Source: Tetrastigma voinierianum | Lineage: Eukaryota; Streptophyta; Magnoliopsida; Vitales; Vitaceae | Assembly (NCBI GenBank): GCA_016808115.1 | Contig: JAEQBH010005429.1 | Coordinates: 85,060 to 149,059 of the forward strand | Length of the DNA stretch: 64,000 nt | Reading direction: 5' to 3' | Shown here: positions 11,823-21,959 of the stretch, one piece after another | How positions within the stretch are numbered: position 1 is the first letter of the stretch | Layout: each line of letters begins with the position of its first letter | Program-made: the position numbers and the translations under genes | Notes under the pieces: model-generated | The model's input: only the letters and a program-made list of their open reading frames with translations | What the model was told of the DNA's origin: nothing | The model's database searches: none

Positions 11823-12000
11823 AGTGCCGTAGCACTAACCGAGGAGAGTGTTGTCGCACTAGTCAAAGAGTTCAGGCGCTAAATAGAGTGCTAAAGAGCA
11901 CTAAACAAAGTCTTGGAAAACACTAGACTTGTTTCTTGGGAAGCACTAAACGAGGAGAGTGTTGAAGCACTAAACAAAGAGTGTCGTTGCACTAATCAGA
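11823..12000 (+). repeat. Array of AGTGC..GCACT hairpins in solo LTR
   Basis: Dyads AGTGCCGTAGCACT (11823-11836), AGTGTTGTCGCACT (11847-11860), AGTGCTAAAGAGCACT (11887-11902), then AGTGTTGAAGCACT and AGTGTCGTTGCACT recur with connecting sequence AAACGAGGAG or AAACAAAG. The arms stay nearly complementary while the centre varies freely. The sister LTR at 18352-20213 has no such array at the corresponding place. Confidence 0.75.
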
Positions 12001-12296
12001 GGTGCCTATTCATTCATCATTAGGTCTTAAGTAGACATACAATTATATGTATTATTGAGCTTGTTATATTGTTCTTAATCACATTAGCAAATAAGGGGTG
12101 AGAACAATGTCTACCCAACGATAGGTTCGTTGAGGCGAATAAAAGCTTCGCTGAGGCAGCGAGGTTCAGAGTATTTCTCATATCACTCATATACATGTAC
12201 GGACCCTTTTATTCACTTATTAGGATCCTCCATTAATCCAATGGATGATTGCTAGAATTAACGGAAGATGAGAAAACAAAACAGGATTTGCAAGTA

Positions 12297-12450
12297 CGCC
12301 TAGGCGGAGAGGTAGGCCTAAGCGAAGCACTGCTACACCTAGGTGGATCAGAAAGTTCGGAAACTCAGGCCTCGGGTTCGCCTAGGCGTGGGTTCCTATG
12401 CCTAGGCCTCCACCTATGCCTAGGCGAGCGCTCCTACGCCTAGGCGTAGG
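12297..12450 (+). repeat. Array of CGCCTAGGCG palindromes in solo LTR
   Basis: CGCCTAGGCG occurs at 12297-12306 and 12379-12388 and inside the 18-bp perfect palindrome CCTACGCCTAGGCGTAGG at 12433-12450. Worn copies (CCTAGG, TGCCTAGGCC) lie between. About 600 bp into the LTR, it occupies the place where the sister LTR (18352-20213) carries GAGTACCGGTACTC-type dyads. One more CGCCTAGGCG lies near the LTR end at 11100. Confidence 0.8.
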
Positions 12451-13050
12451 GCATTGGATTTGCCAAAAGTGGGCAGTTTCCCCTTTTTCACCAAAATTGT
12501 CAATCAAAATCAAAGCAAAACAACTCCCAAATATGACTTAAACCAACCCAAAAATACCTTTATAATGAAAGTTAAGGTTTTCCCTAACCCAAACATGGAC
12601 AAAGAGGGGAGTTAGGTTAATTTCCTAACCTTGATCTTCTTGTAATCTCCTCCTAGCTTCCTTTTCTTCCTTTCTTCTTCCTTGAACCATACTAGATCCT
12701 TGAACAAATGGAGAACAAGCAAACCAAAATTGGTTTTCTCGACCATACAACTTTCAGAAACCAAAAAAATGGGAAATTTCCCTTTCTTAGAAGGCCATGT
12801 TTGGCTTTATCTCGTTTTAGACTTAATTTCTTAGACCTTGCATTTTAGTCCTTTATCTTTATTTCATTTGCAAATCAACTTATCCAATTCCTACAATAAC
12901 ATATCATCTTTTTGAGTTATGACCTTTGGGTCATATTACGACATTTGCCATTTTGTATCTCTCACTTTACATAATTTAGAAAAGTACAAATTTTAACTTA
13001 TTATACCTAAACATGTAATAAACTACTAGGGTATAATTTGGGGTGTTACA

Positions 13051-14234
13051 TCCAAAGTGTGCTTTCTAGCCATATCCATATTCTAAACTCTATAAGCTTT
13101 CCAATGGATGAGTTGATCAATTTGGAAATTCTGGATGAAGAGATTCTGACAACAGGAAGGGTTGGGTGCAGCTTGGGGAGTTCATCACAAAGCACAAGTA
13201 GTCGACCGGTCACTCAAGCAGTCAAGCGGTTGCTCGGGGGCCCAATATCAGGCCAATTTGCTAATAAGCCTATTTTTGAGCCTAAAAATGTTGTTTTAAA
13301 AGCCTAAAACCGTAGAAACTTAGGGAGATCGAATTATGGGGTTTCTTTGGGTGGAAACACCATAGGAACCAAGTCTTTTGAAGAGGAGAAACTTGAACAA
13401 AAAGAAGAAGAAGAAGAAAATGAAGGAGAAGGAGGAGGATGAGGAAGAAAAGAAAGGGCTTTCACTTCCAAATTTGTTTATTCTCTTCCTCTCTCTATTT
13501 TTTCTTTTCTTTTGATGGTTGTATCCCTCTTCTTTATGAACTGATGTTGTTTTCTAAGGTTTTAGATGTAGTTTAGTTATGGTTTATGTATTTGGGATTT
13601 GATTTACTTTCTATTTGATGTTTATATCATGTTTGTATTTGATTCTTCATGCTTGTTGATGATTGATCACCACTAACCAGTTTGTGGTTCCAGTCGGGAA
13701 CTATGAGAAGTAAGAGTTAGATTAGACCATGAATAGAATATCACAATTCACCATTATTAAGATATTCTCATGGGTTTATTAATCGTAATTAAAAGGTTTC
13801 TTGAGTTTATTGTGCACTTAGGACTTTGGGGTTGAGTAGAGATGCAAAATACCTAAGTTCTAGGAATTAGATTATGGGTTATGGATAAATTCACATGTCA
13901 CGATAGTAGGCCTTACCATTAATAGATGATTTGAATGTTAATTGAGGATAAATTGGACCTTTTGCATAAAAATTAACTAAATGAAATATAAACCCTAGGT
14001 TTTTCCATCTTGTCTTCACCCATTCACATGTTAGTTTAGGATTTCAGTTATTTAGTTGTTTTCCCTTTTTACTTTCATCTTAATCTTTTGTCTAAATAAA
14101 GTTAGGATTATTCTAATTTGAGTACTTAGTAACCTAATCCTGGTAGGAATGATACTCATACTTTTCATACTTCCTTACTTGATGCGACGCGTTCCTTGCT
14201 CATAGACCTTATTTTATATACATGCATTCCTTTA
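13051..14234 (+). mobile_element. Continuation of Tat/Athila-like LTR
   Basis: This resumes the sequence interrupted by the solo LTR at 11093-13050. It contains GACCGGTC-type dyads (near 13200-13240), a purine-rich tract (13385-13460), and a U5-like end near 14150-14220 with GATACTCATACTTTT and TACTTGATGCGACG, a phrase that in plant Tat/Athila elements lies shortly before the primer-binding site. That site appears only at 16104, after the next insertion, which supports the reading. Confidence 0.45.
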
Positions 14235-16089
14235 TGGAGTAGAAGATTCTAATTTATGAAAAATGATAAAATGGTAATTTCGGTAAAAATCCGAATTTTC
14301 TGAAGTCTCAGATGATGAAGCGGTTCACGTTGGAATCGTCACCATGAGAATCTAACTTCTGCCAAATTTCGTCGGTCGAGTAGTCGGAATTTCACGTTTT
14401 TCGAGGCACCGGGTGTCGATTGCCGTAAAACAGGTTTGAGAGACATGTGATGTGACAAAAGTCACCCACTACATGTACTCATGTGACACATGTTGCATGA
14501 GTAGAGAGATGATGGAAATGGACGGCCTAGATAGTACCAAGTGTCAAAAATCTAGAAGAAGGGACATGATGGGAATTAAATGAAAGTTTAATGATAATAA
14601 GACAAAAGATGAACAATGTCATCTTCTTCATTTAGAGGCAAAATGGGTAAAGCAGGGGAGTTGAAGTAGTATGGGTTGTAGGATTTTGTGATTTTTAGAG
14701 AGAGAAGGAGCTCCTTCTTTCTAGATTCTGATGGATTCGGACCGTCGGTTCTCGGCCAGACAGAAAGCAAAGTCGATCCTACGGGGCGAGGGCTACAGCG
14801 TGGGCATCGATTTGGTGGAGTGGAACAACTCCAAGAAGTAGGGATATTTTCCTACTTGCGTTAATCTTTGGCTAAGAGCCATGTAAATGGTTAAGATATT
14901 ACGAGACTTGTTTTAGTAAGTAAACTTCGTCTCAAAGCTTTGAGCCAAGTGGAGAAAATTCCTGTTGTGTGGTCGTGAAACGATGGCAGAGGGTTTCCAT
15001 ATTTCATATGAATAAAATGACACGAGAATTTTGGGTGGCCAAGAAAATGTGTGTTTGGTTGAGTGATTAAAAATAAATTTCTCGTGTTTGTTAATTAGCC
15101 CATGTGAGCTAATTTTTGTGTAATTGATAGTGAATTTTCATAACATGATTTATGTGATTTAATTATGTTAATGTATATGCAATGTGAATATATATTGCGC
15201 ATGAAGGTTTGGAATTGGCATCATGCATTCCATATGACTTGGGCACCCTAGAATATTAGGAGTGAGTGCATGACATGAAATGAAACAAAAATGAAAATGT
15301 TTGTGAAAAGAATTTTGACGGAAGATTTTCCGAAGAATTGCCTTGGAGGGACGTCCAACAGATCACTTCGGATGAGGACCATAATTGTTTCGGAGAGTTA
15401 TCCAGCAATTCTCCTGGGAGGTAGTCGATATTTTTCACAGAAACTCGGTAGTAAGTTTTCAGAACAAAAAACTTTTGTTGTGGCCCGGATATTTTTACTA
15501 AGCATGGCTTGGGCATGTGTGAAGTCGGTGAGGACTCGAGACATGGAGTTTGGGCATGTAGACATTCGAGTAAGTTCATGGAAATTGCTTGAATGTGATT
15601 GTTTGCCATGCATGTGCACTTAGGTGGGAAGTAACCCATGTAGGAAATTATCTCTACTGGGCTTTGCTCACCCTGTCGAGGGATCACTGTTTCAGGTATA
15701 GGGAGTGTGCATGAGGACGACGCTCACTAGAGGCCGCGTTTAGAAGAAAGTCGGGTTGTGGCTTTGGAATTGATTTTGTATAACATGTATTAGAATTGTA
15801 AATTTTAATATATGTTGAATTAAGAGTAATTTATTAACTCTTGAATGTGTGCATATAGTTGATGTGATACGTGAGGTATTGATGCTTAGGAGCCCAAAGT
15901 GGCCCATTATTTTACTAAGTATGGACCTGTGTGGTGATGTAAAGCTTGTTGGGACAGGTTTGTACTTTGGGTAGAGCTCCCCATACAAAGGGACTGCGTT
16001 TTAAATAAGTGGTGTCGGGTTGCAGAGCATCCACAGTGTCCAGAAATGGGTTGACGGGTTGTCAACGGACACGGTTTTTGGGCGTCACA
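14235..16089 (+). mobile_element. Solo LTR of chromovirus-like family (plus strand)
   Basis: It starts TGGAGTAGAAG and ends GGGCGTCACA. It aligns by eye with the LTR at 28771-30820: both carry the AATTTATG..GGTAATTTCGG start, an AGATGATGAAGCGG-type block, GCACCCTAGA..AGGAGTGAGTGCATG, GTGAAGTCGGTGAGGACTCG, GTTGTGGCTTTGG..ACATGTATTAGAATT and the TCACA end. Between the GTGAGTGCATG and GAGGACTCG anchors is a short variable array (15290-15480) with dyads such as CGGAAGATTTTCCG (15319-15332). I found no matching 5-bp target duplication (CTTTA left, TTCAC right), so one flank may be altered. It separates the Tat/Athila-like LTR from its primer-binding site. Confidence 0.75.
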
Positions 16090-16103
16090 TTCACCTATCA
16101 AGT

Positions 16104-16125
16104 TTGCAGCGCCGTTGTCGGGATT
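16104..16125 (+). other. Primer-binding site of Tat/Athila-like element
   Basis: CAGCGCCGTTGTCGGGATTA matches the general form of the TGGCGCCGTTGCCGGGGA primer-binding sites of plant Tat/Athila gypsy elements with a few changes. Position between LTR remains and a gag-like frame fits. Confidence 0.65.
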
Positions 16126-16296
16126 AGGTGTTTTACTAATATTATTGATACCAAAGTAGGTTATTTTTTTACTTTGGATATTTCTTTTATTGTTTTGTTT
16201 CGTTTCAGTTGTATATATCTTTATTTTCTCTTTTGTCTCCTTTTCTTTTGATTTTTATCTTTGTTTGGTAGGTTTAAATCACAATGGATCCTACGA

Positions 16297-17277
16297 ATGA
16301 GGAAAATAGCTAATGAGCAGCATCAAAGAGCGAGGAGTCAAGTGTGGAATCCACATATGTCTATGAGTCATGTTCAGTATGAAGGTACCCCATACTTGAA
16401 CAATTATAATTTTGGATGGGACCATCACCTGAGCCTCTCATGGGAAGCAAGCCCTAATACTCCCAATTCTCCACAAGTCCAAAGATCAAGCTTAGAAGAA
16501 AACATGATTGAATTGGCCAAAGAAAGGGCTAAAATGGAAAATTCTCAAGCTCAAATGACCAAATCAAGTCTAGAGGAAACCATGGATGAATTGAGAAGAG
16601 GTCAAACTTATTTGGCTATGGTTCAAGCTGAAAATGAAATATCAATGGCTGAATTGGACTATGTACATAAGGGTTTGCCTAGGTTTCATGCCTGAAGATT
16701 TCAGTTTGGTGCAGCCTCTCAAACCCAATTCATGGAGGAGGCAAATCAACCTCCACGAGAGGAGTCAATCTTGGAAAATGAAGTGGATGAACTAGCCTTC
16801 TCAATGGTTGAATTGGCTAAGTCTAGAACTGAATTATTCATAGAGAAAACAAGGGCCAATGTTCAAATTCGGTCCATTCCACTCAAGAGCTTGGAAGAGA
16901 CAATGACTCCAAAGGCCATTTCTCATACTCAATCCAACGTTAAGATAAAACAGCAGCCACATATGAAGGAATTGAGTATAGGAGAACTAATGGCTCATCA
17001 CATGAAGGAGGAAAAGAAAATGACTAAAATTTCATTTAAGAGACAACAAAAGAGTTTGCCTACAATTCTTAAGGCGAGTCCGAAAGAAAAAATGGAATAT
17101 TGTGAGGATATCACCTTAAGGAGTAGTGGAGAGCTTGAGAAGCTTCAAAGAGTGGAGGATGATACAAATGAGTTGAAAGATTTAGTCGCAAGAGAAAATG
17201 AGTCAACTTCTCCGGAACCAAATGAGATGATAAAAGAAGTTGTAGAGACTTTTGAGATGACTCTGGGTGAATCGTGA
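16297..17277 (+). pseudogene. Repetitive gag-like frame of a non-autonomous gypsy element
   Basis: One frame runs from an in-frame ATG at 16297 to TGA at 17275-17277, broken only by a TGA at 16693. An ATG at 16284 (MDPTNEEN) is probably the original start, shifted out of frame soon after. Near the beginning, YNFGWDHHLSLSWE resembles the segment after the zinc knuckle in Athila gag (compare YNPGWSKHPNFSW in the element at 39642). The remainder is rich in E, K, S and M with repeats of the form SLEExMxEL and MxELAKxR, likely coiled coil. There is no zinc knuckle, protease, RT or integrase. I infer a structural or RNA-binding role borrowed from gag; the function is unproven. Confidence 0.55.
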
Positions 17278-18351
17278 GGAATTTCAAAATGAAAATGATC
17301 CCCATGTACGAGGGTGGATGAGTATATTATTTCAATTGAACAAGGAATTGATATGACCATTGAAGTAAAAGAAAAAAATTATAAAAATGAAGAGTTGTGG
17401 ATGACTAAATTACTTGAAGGATTTGTTAATTGGGCATAACTATCGGTTCTTAGGAGCAGGATGGGAGGAGGAATCATCGTTCTATCTGTAGTTCTATGAG
17501 TCAAGTTGAACTCTTGAAAACGAGCAACTTCTTAAGGAGAGCCCAAGCTTTATGAGAATCATACCCCAGCCCTTTGTTTATTTTGGTTAAATTTTAGTTT
17601 TGATTTTCATTTGGGATCCTTTACCTTTTAATCTTGTTTGGTATGTTTTGGTTTTTTTTTTTTTTTTTTTTAGGTTTCAGAGATCCAAAAATAGTCTTAA
17701 AGTATGTTGGATTCAAATGGTTGATTCGTGACTTGTGGGAGATGAGAAAAAATGGTTTTCATAGAAAACTTTCAAGAAGAATTCCAGTCTATCGCAACGT
17801 AAAAATTGCTTAATGCCTATTGAATAGAGTCACACCACGGCGTGGACTCCCACATCATGACATGGCTATAATAGTGCCTTCAAGAAATTCGCCGCTTTTT
17901 ATCACGACATGACCCTTGTTTTCAAGCCAAAATGTTTCTTACATTTTTCTTTTTTTTTTAATCAAACAACCTCCAATTTTAAATGATTACCTCTCTTGCC
18001 TCTGTTTGAGCATTTTTATGCTCTAAACCCCTTTCAAAACTCTTGGTGGCTCCAAAAACAAGAACATTTTAAGACCTCCACCAAGTATTTGTGAAAATAC
18101 CTCAATGCACTTCAAGTATAGTGATTGCCTCCAAGAGGCATCATAAGCCTTCTTTTACTAAAATGTCAATCTTGAACACCATTAGAAAGGTATTTCGAGC
18201 TTAAAGGTATCGTGTTCTTAGAATTTTGAAAATATATGTATGGAGAGCATGATCATCAATGAAGGGTGAGTAGATAGAAGATAGTTTGAAAATCACTATG
18301 CCACCATGGGAGTAGCCTTGATCTTCATGCGGTGCTCAAACGGATGGTTAT
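17278..18351 (+). mobile_element. Non-coding internal region of the Tat/Athila-like element
   Basis: No protein is recognised. A run of about 23 T lies near 17651-17673. Worn dyads such as CCACGGCGTGG near 17837 and TCATGACATGG near 17856 lie in a short repeat-like stretch (17820-17930). The region continues after the solo LTR at 20214. Confidence 0.4.
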
Positions 18352-20213
18352 TGTAACACCTCGAATTAGACCTTAATAGTTTTATTGCAATTTTGTAGTA
18401 TAAGAAAAGTAAAATTGGCATTTTCGGAAATTTGAGTACTAAGGGTAAATTGGTAATTTGACATTAAGAACCCAAAGGTTATAACACAAGAAGATTATAT
18501 GCTAAGTTAGAAATTGAATAAGTTGATTTGCAAATAGATTAAAAAGGAAGGACCAAATGAAAAAAAAAAAAAAAGAGGAACTTTGAGCAAAAATGGATAA
18601 GACCAAACATGGTCTTAGAATATCTCATTTTTTTTGCTTTAAAGGTTAAGGCTTTTTGGTGGAGAACGAGAAAAATGAAGAAGAGAAGAAGAAGGAAGAA
18701 GGAAGAAGGAAGAAGAGAAGAAGAAGAAAATCCAGGTTTGGAAGTTTGGAAATTTCTTATTCATGTTTGGAACTTTGGTTTGGAACTTTTGTATGGATTT
18801 GTTGGTTAGGAAACTACCCTAACTGTTTATTTTTCTATGTTTGGGTTAGGAAAACCCTAACTCTTCAATACATGTGTATTTTGGTTGGTTTAAGTTAGTT
18901 TTAAGTTGGTTTTAGTTTTGGCCAGAATTGGCCATTTCTCATTAATCGCGGTGGTAAGTCTTGAAAGTTGAGTACCAATACTCAATTTGTTTTAGCCTAG
19001 AGGAGGGTGAGTGCGATGCTCAAAGATGTTTTTCAGTCTAGAGGATGTGCAAATACGGTATTCAAAGTGGTTTAGGTCAGAGAATGTTGAAATGAATCTT
19101 TGAAAGATGAGTATCGGTACTCAAATTGTTAAGGTTCGGAGGGTACTAGTCACGCAGCCCTGTTTTGTTACATTCTTATTTATTTGAATGAAAAGTTAGT
19201 ACATGTATACGAGTTGTGTGAAAAATGCTCTGTACCTCGCCATCGAGGCGAAACAAAGTTTCACCTCGGCGATCCTGTCGTTGGGCAAACATAGTTTCTT
19301 GCCCTTATTTGCTAATGTGTTTAAGAAAAATATAACAAGCTCAGTAAGACATATAATTGTATGCACAGCAAGGCCCAGGATAGTGAATGAATAGGCACCT
19401 ACATTCGATCTTGATGACACTTCTACATTGTGCTCACGACACACCTCCCATTACATGGGCGAGGCACATCTCTGTTCGATGTGTATTGTACATGGTACCT
19501 ATTATCTTTGTGTCCTATTATTCATTGTGCAATTCTAATAAGTATATACTTATATATGTTGTCTATCAAGATAATATATTTATATACAAACATTTATATA
19601 ATAAGAATCTGAAAAATGAACAAGAAGAAAGCATAAGAAATCAGTTTTGTTCTGTAATGTACCTATGGGTACCTTCTGTATAATATCTCTGTCTGAACTC
19701 CTACAGGAGATATGAAATTTCGTTATAAGAATTATGTTATATGAAAACTCTGCTATAGAATTCTGTTATACGTTCTGACATATAAGAATTATGTTATATG
19801 CATCCTGTAAATGTGGACCACTCCAAGTGGTCATAGTTGTTATCTGTTTCCCACTAAGCTATAAGCTTAGCATGGATGTTTCATCCGTGTAGATGCTTGA
19901 GGAGGACATAGGGCATTCGCATCCGCTAAAGGTCAACACAATAATAGAGCCCACGATGTAGGTTTTTTATTTTGGTTTTGTAATGTAAATGTAAGTTTTT
20001 TTATGATAGTGGAATTTGTATAAGTGCAAGAAAAATGGACTCATAAACTATGTACGCAGCGGTTTAAACACTACTACGGTGGTGGTATTATAAATTTTAT
20101 TTCCTTATATGGTTTAAATACGGGAAGTAGGTCCACTAATGTCGAAAAGTAGGTTAAGAGTCCTAGTAGATTATTTTTTACATCTTAGCCCGGGCGGGTA
20201 GGAAGTGTGATGA
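18352..20213 (+). mobile_element. Solo LTR, plus strand (same family as 11093-13050)
   Basis: It begins TGTAACACCTCG. The 3' end is less certain, near GTGTGATGA, with imperfect target duplication GTTAT (18347-18351) versus ATTAT (20214-20218). The body matches the minus-strand solo LTR at 11093-13050 in the purine-rich tract (18655-18735), the block 19200-19360 and the 3' block 20050-20150. The palindrome array at 18970-19122 differs entirely in sequence from the array at the same place in the sister copy. No internal region follows, so this is a solo LTR inside the Tat/Athila-like element. Confidence 0.75.
18970..19122 (+). repeat. GAGTACCGGTACTC-type dyad array
   Basis: GAGTACCAATACTC (18970-18983), GAGTGCGATGCTC (19009-19021), an AATACGGTATT dyad near 19053, and GAGTATCGGTACTC (19109-19122) recur with linker AAATTGTTTAGG/TTCAGAGGA. 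The same core dyad is tandemly repeated in the unrelated Athila-type LTRs at 37815-38125 and 46860-47110. Confidence 0.75.
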
Positions 20214-20475
20214 ATTATGATCGATCTGATCATACTTTTCGAGTCCCCTCTACCTCTCTAATTTTCATGCCTTTATTTCATTGAGGACAATGCAATATTC
20301 AATTTTGGGGGGGAGGTGGGATGGGGTAACTTTGTGGTTGAATGAACTTTGGTATCTCTTTACCTATTTTTAGTTGTTTAGTTTAGCTAGTTTTAAGTGG
20401 TTGATGCAATGAGTGTACTTGTGCTCATAGGTGTATTATTTTATATACACGCATTCACGCATATCATGTTTTAGC
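20214..20475 (+). mobile_element. 3' internal end of Tat/Athila-like element
   Basis: CATTGAGGACAATGCAAT followed by TTTTGGGGGGGAGGTGGGAT (near 20281-20321) is the purine-rich segment commonly found after the polymerase region of plant Tat/Athila elements and may include the polypurine tract. I could not recognise a 3' LTR after it. Confidence 0.45.
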
Positions 20476-20814
20476 AGTGAGGCCCTCATGAGCCTAAAGA
20501 GGACAATATCTACATGGTTGGGTCGGGTCATTACAATGATATCAAAGCTTATCCCTTAGCGATGTCGAAGTGTTCTATTTGGCCTGTAGTAGGATGTTTG
20601 TCCTTTAGGCCCCACAATCCTATAGGATTCATGAGGGCGTTGTATCTGTATAGGGGGAAGGGAGGTGTTTGTCACATCCCACATCAGAAAGGGGACAATG
20701 TTCATGGTTCTATATAAGATGAGTTTCTCTTAACCTAGTAGACACATTTTAAAGTCGTGAGGGCCCCTTGAGTCCAATGCAAACAATAACTACATGGTTG
20801 GGGCGAACCTTGCA
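20476..20814 (+). mobile_element. TRIM (miniature terminal-repeat retrotransposon), 5' LTR truncated
   Basis: Two related segments, 20476-20535 (GTGAGGCCCTCATGAGCC.. ending TTACA) and 20756-20814 (GTGAGGGCCCCTTGAGTCC.. ending TTGCA), are the 3' halves of a short LTR. Directly after the first is ATGATATCAAAGCTT (20536-20550), matching the TGGTATCAGAGCTT initiator-tRNA-Met primer-binding site with few changes. Before the second LTR, AGGGGGAAGGGAGGTG (20652-20667) is the polypurine tract, and the LTR starts TGTCACATCCCACATC at 20670. The internal part is only about 100 bp and codes for nothing, as expected for TRIMs, which are moved by other elements' enzymes. The first LTR lacks its start. The full 3' LTR is about 145 bp. 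Confidence 0.7.
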
Positions 20815-20844
20815 TGCTACTTGTGATACCCTCTCATGCAATAC

Positions 20845-21200
20845 AATTGTAGCACACCTATAATTTGTTATTTTGTCTTATATGTAAATCTCACATTGGT
20901 TAAAAAGTGGGTTTGCTTTTACCTCCTAGCCTATAATATTCACATCTTTCCCCCTCCACTTTGCGTATTTGCAGTATTGCCCAAATTGCTTAAGTATTTA
21001 CTTTTTAGCCCAATTTCTTAGGAAATTGATTTGTGGCTCAAAGTTTGTAATTCTCTTGGATTAGTAGAAGTTTTCCTGACGCCAAGGGCGTAGGTATTTA
21101 TCTGGGAACCTCATTACATTTCTTGTGTTCTCTTTTGTTTTTACGCCTTTAGTTATTCTACTTGTTACATTATTTGGTGCAAATTAGCACAACGAATTGT
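20845..21200 (+). mobile_element. 5' LTR of Ty1/copia element
   Basis: TTTGTTATTTTGTCTTATATG through TTTTTAGCCCAATTT matches 24947-25118 at the other end of the element. This 5' copy continues past the point where the 3' copy is cut (CTTAGGAAATTGATTTGTGG and onward). CCTAGCCTATAA and the pyrimidine-rich stretch after it look like promoter and leader. The exact first base is uncertain because the left edge differs between copies. Confidence 0.75.
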
Positions 21201-21203
21201 TGC

Positions 21204-21220
21204 TGGCATCAGGCTTTAGG
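21204..21220 (+). other. Degenerate tRNA-Met primer-binding site (copia)
   Basis: TGGCATCAGGCTTTAGG resembles TGGTATCAGAGCTT with substitutions. Position immediately after the 5' LTR supports the call. Confidence 0.55.
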
Positions 21221-21224
21221 TTCT

Positions 21225-21410
21225 TTTATAAGTATGCTCTGTGGTTGCGGCGTAGCCCGATCTTCCATATCAGAGATTTTTCCTTGAACTATTGATAGTT
21301 GACATTTGTTCAAGTGAAGTTATAAGTATGCTTTGTGGTTGCGGCGTAACCTGATCTTCCACATCATAAATTTTTTCTTGAACAGTTGACAGTTTAAATC
21401 CATTCAAGAG
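21225..21410 (+). repeat. Two-copy tandem duplication in copia leader
   Basis: About 93 bp, including TTATAAGTATGCT.TGTGGTTGCGGCGTA, is present twice in a row (first about 21225-21315, second about 21316-21410) with roughly 80-90% identity by eye. It lies in the untranslated leader between the primer-binding site and gag. Confidence 0.8.
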
Positions 21411-21959
21411 AAGCTCAATTGTATGGAATATCTATGGAAGTTTTGTCTAAGGAGATTGGTATTTTGACACCATTTGGACCAATCCAGCCTTTTCTATGAA
21501 CTTTTGTTATGTCTAAGTAGGACTGTGGTGATCAATTCAATCTTTCCTAGAAACTATCCTAGTATTGTGAGCTATTTGTTATTAATAAGATAGTGAATTT
21601 GGGTTAAAAATAATGATCATAAATGCAATAGATGTTAAAATTTCGATGGTGAAATAATTTTGGCTTACGTAAGAGTGATGTGAAGGATGCCTTGCATATG
21701 ATAGATTTAGTCTAGTTTTGAAAGAACAAGACCAAATGATACGCGTGAGAGTGATTAGGAAAGACTAGACATTAAAACTTGTGGGTTGATTCTCTCCTGT
21801 CTGGCTAAAGAGCAGAGTTATATGTTTCTACAAGAGATGCCCGGAAAATAAATATATGAAGAAAAGTAATGAGAATTGGTTATACAGTGAAAAGATTATT
21901 TTGTCTCCGATTAAAATCGAATTATGAGCATTGGATTCTTATATTGATAGGCTTAATAA

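Larger units (their letters stand above)
11093..13050 (-). mobile_element. Solo LTR, minus strand, target duplication TCCAA
   Basis: The element begins on the minus strand at 13050 with TGTAACACCCC and ends at 11093 with ...TACA. TCCAA flanks it on both sides (11088-11092 and 13051-13055). It is the same LTR family as 18352-20213: shared blocks include the TGTAACACC start, a stretch near 12066-12200 matching 19200-19360, and one near 11160-11250 matching 20050-20150. No internal region remains, so it is a solo LTR left by LTR-LTR recombination. It contains two arrays of short palindromes (11823-12000 and 12297-12450) and an internal hairpin TCGCTGAGGCAGCGA near 12149. Confidence 0.85.

Noticed and set aside
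15256..15687. 143-codon minus-strand and 110-codon plus-strand open stretches
   Set aside because: Both are within the solo LTR 14235-16089, overlap each other and have no domain similarity.
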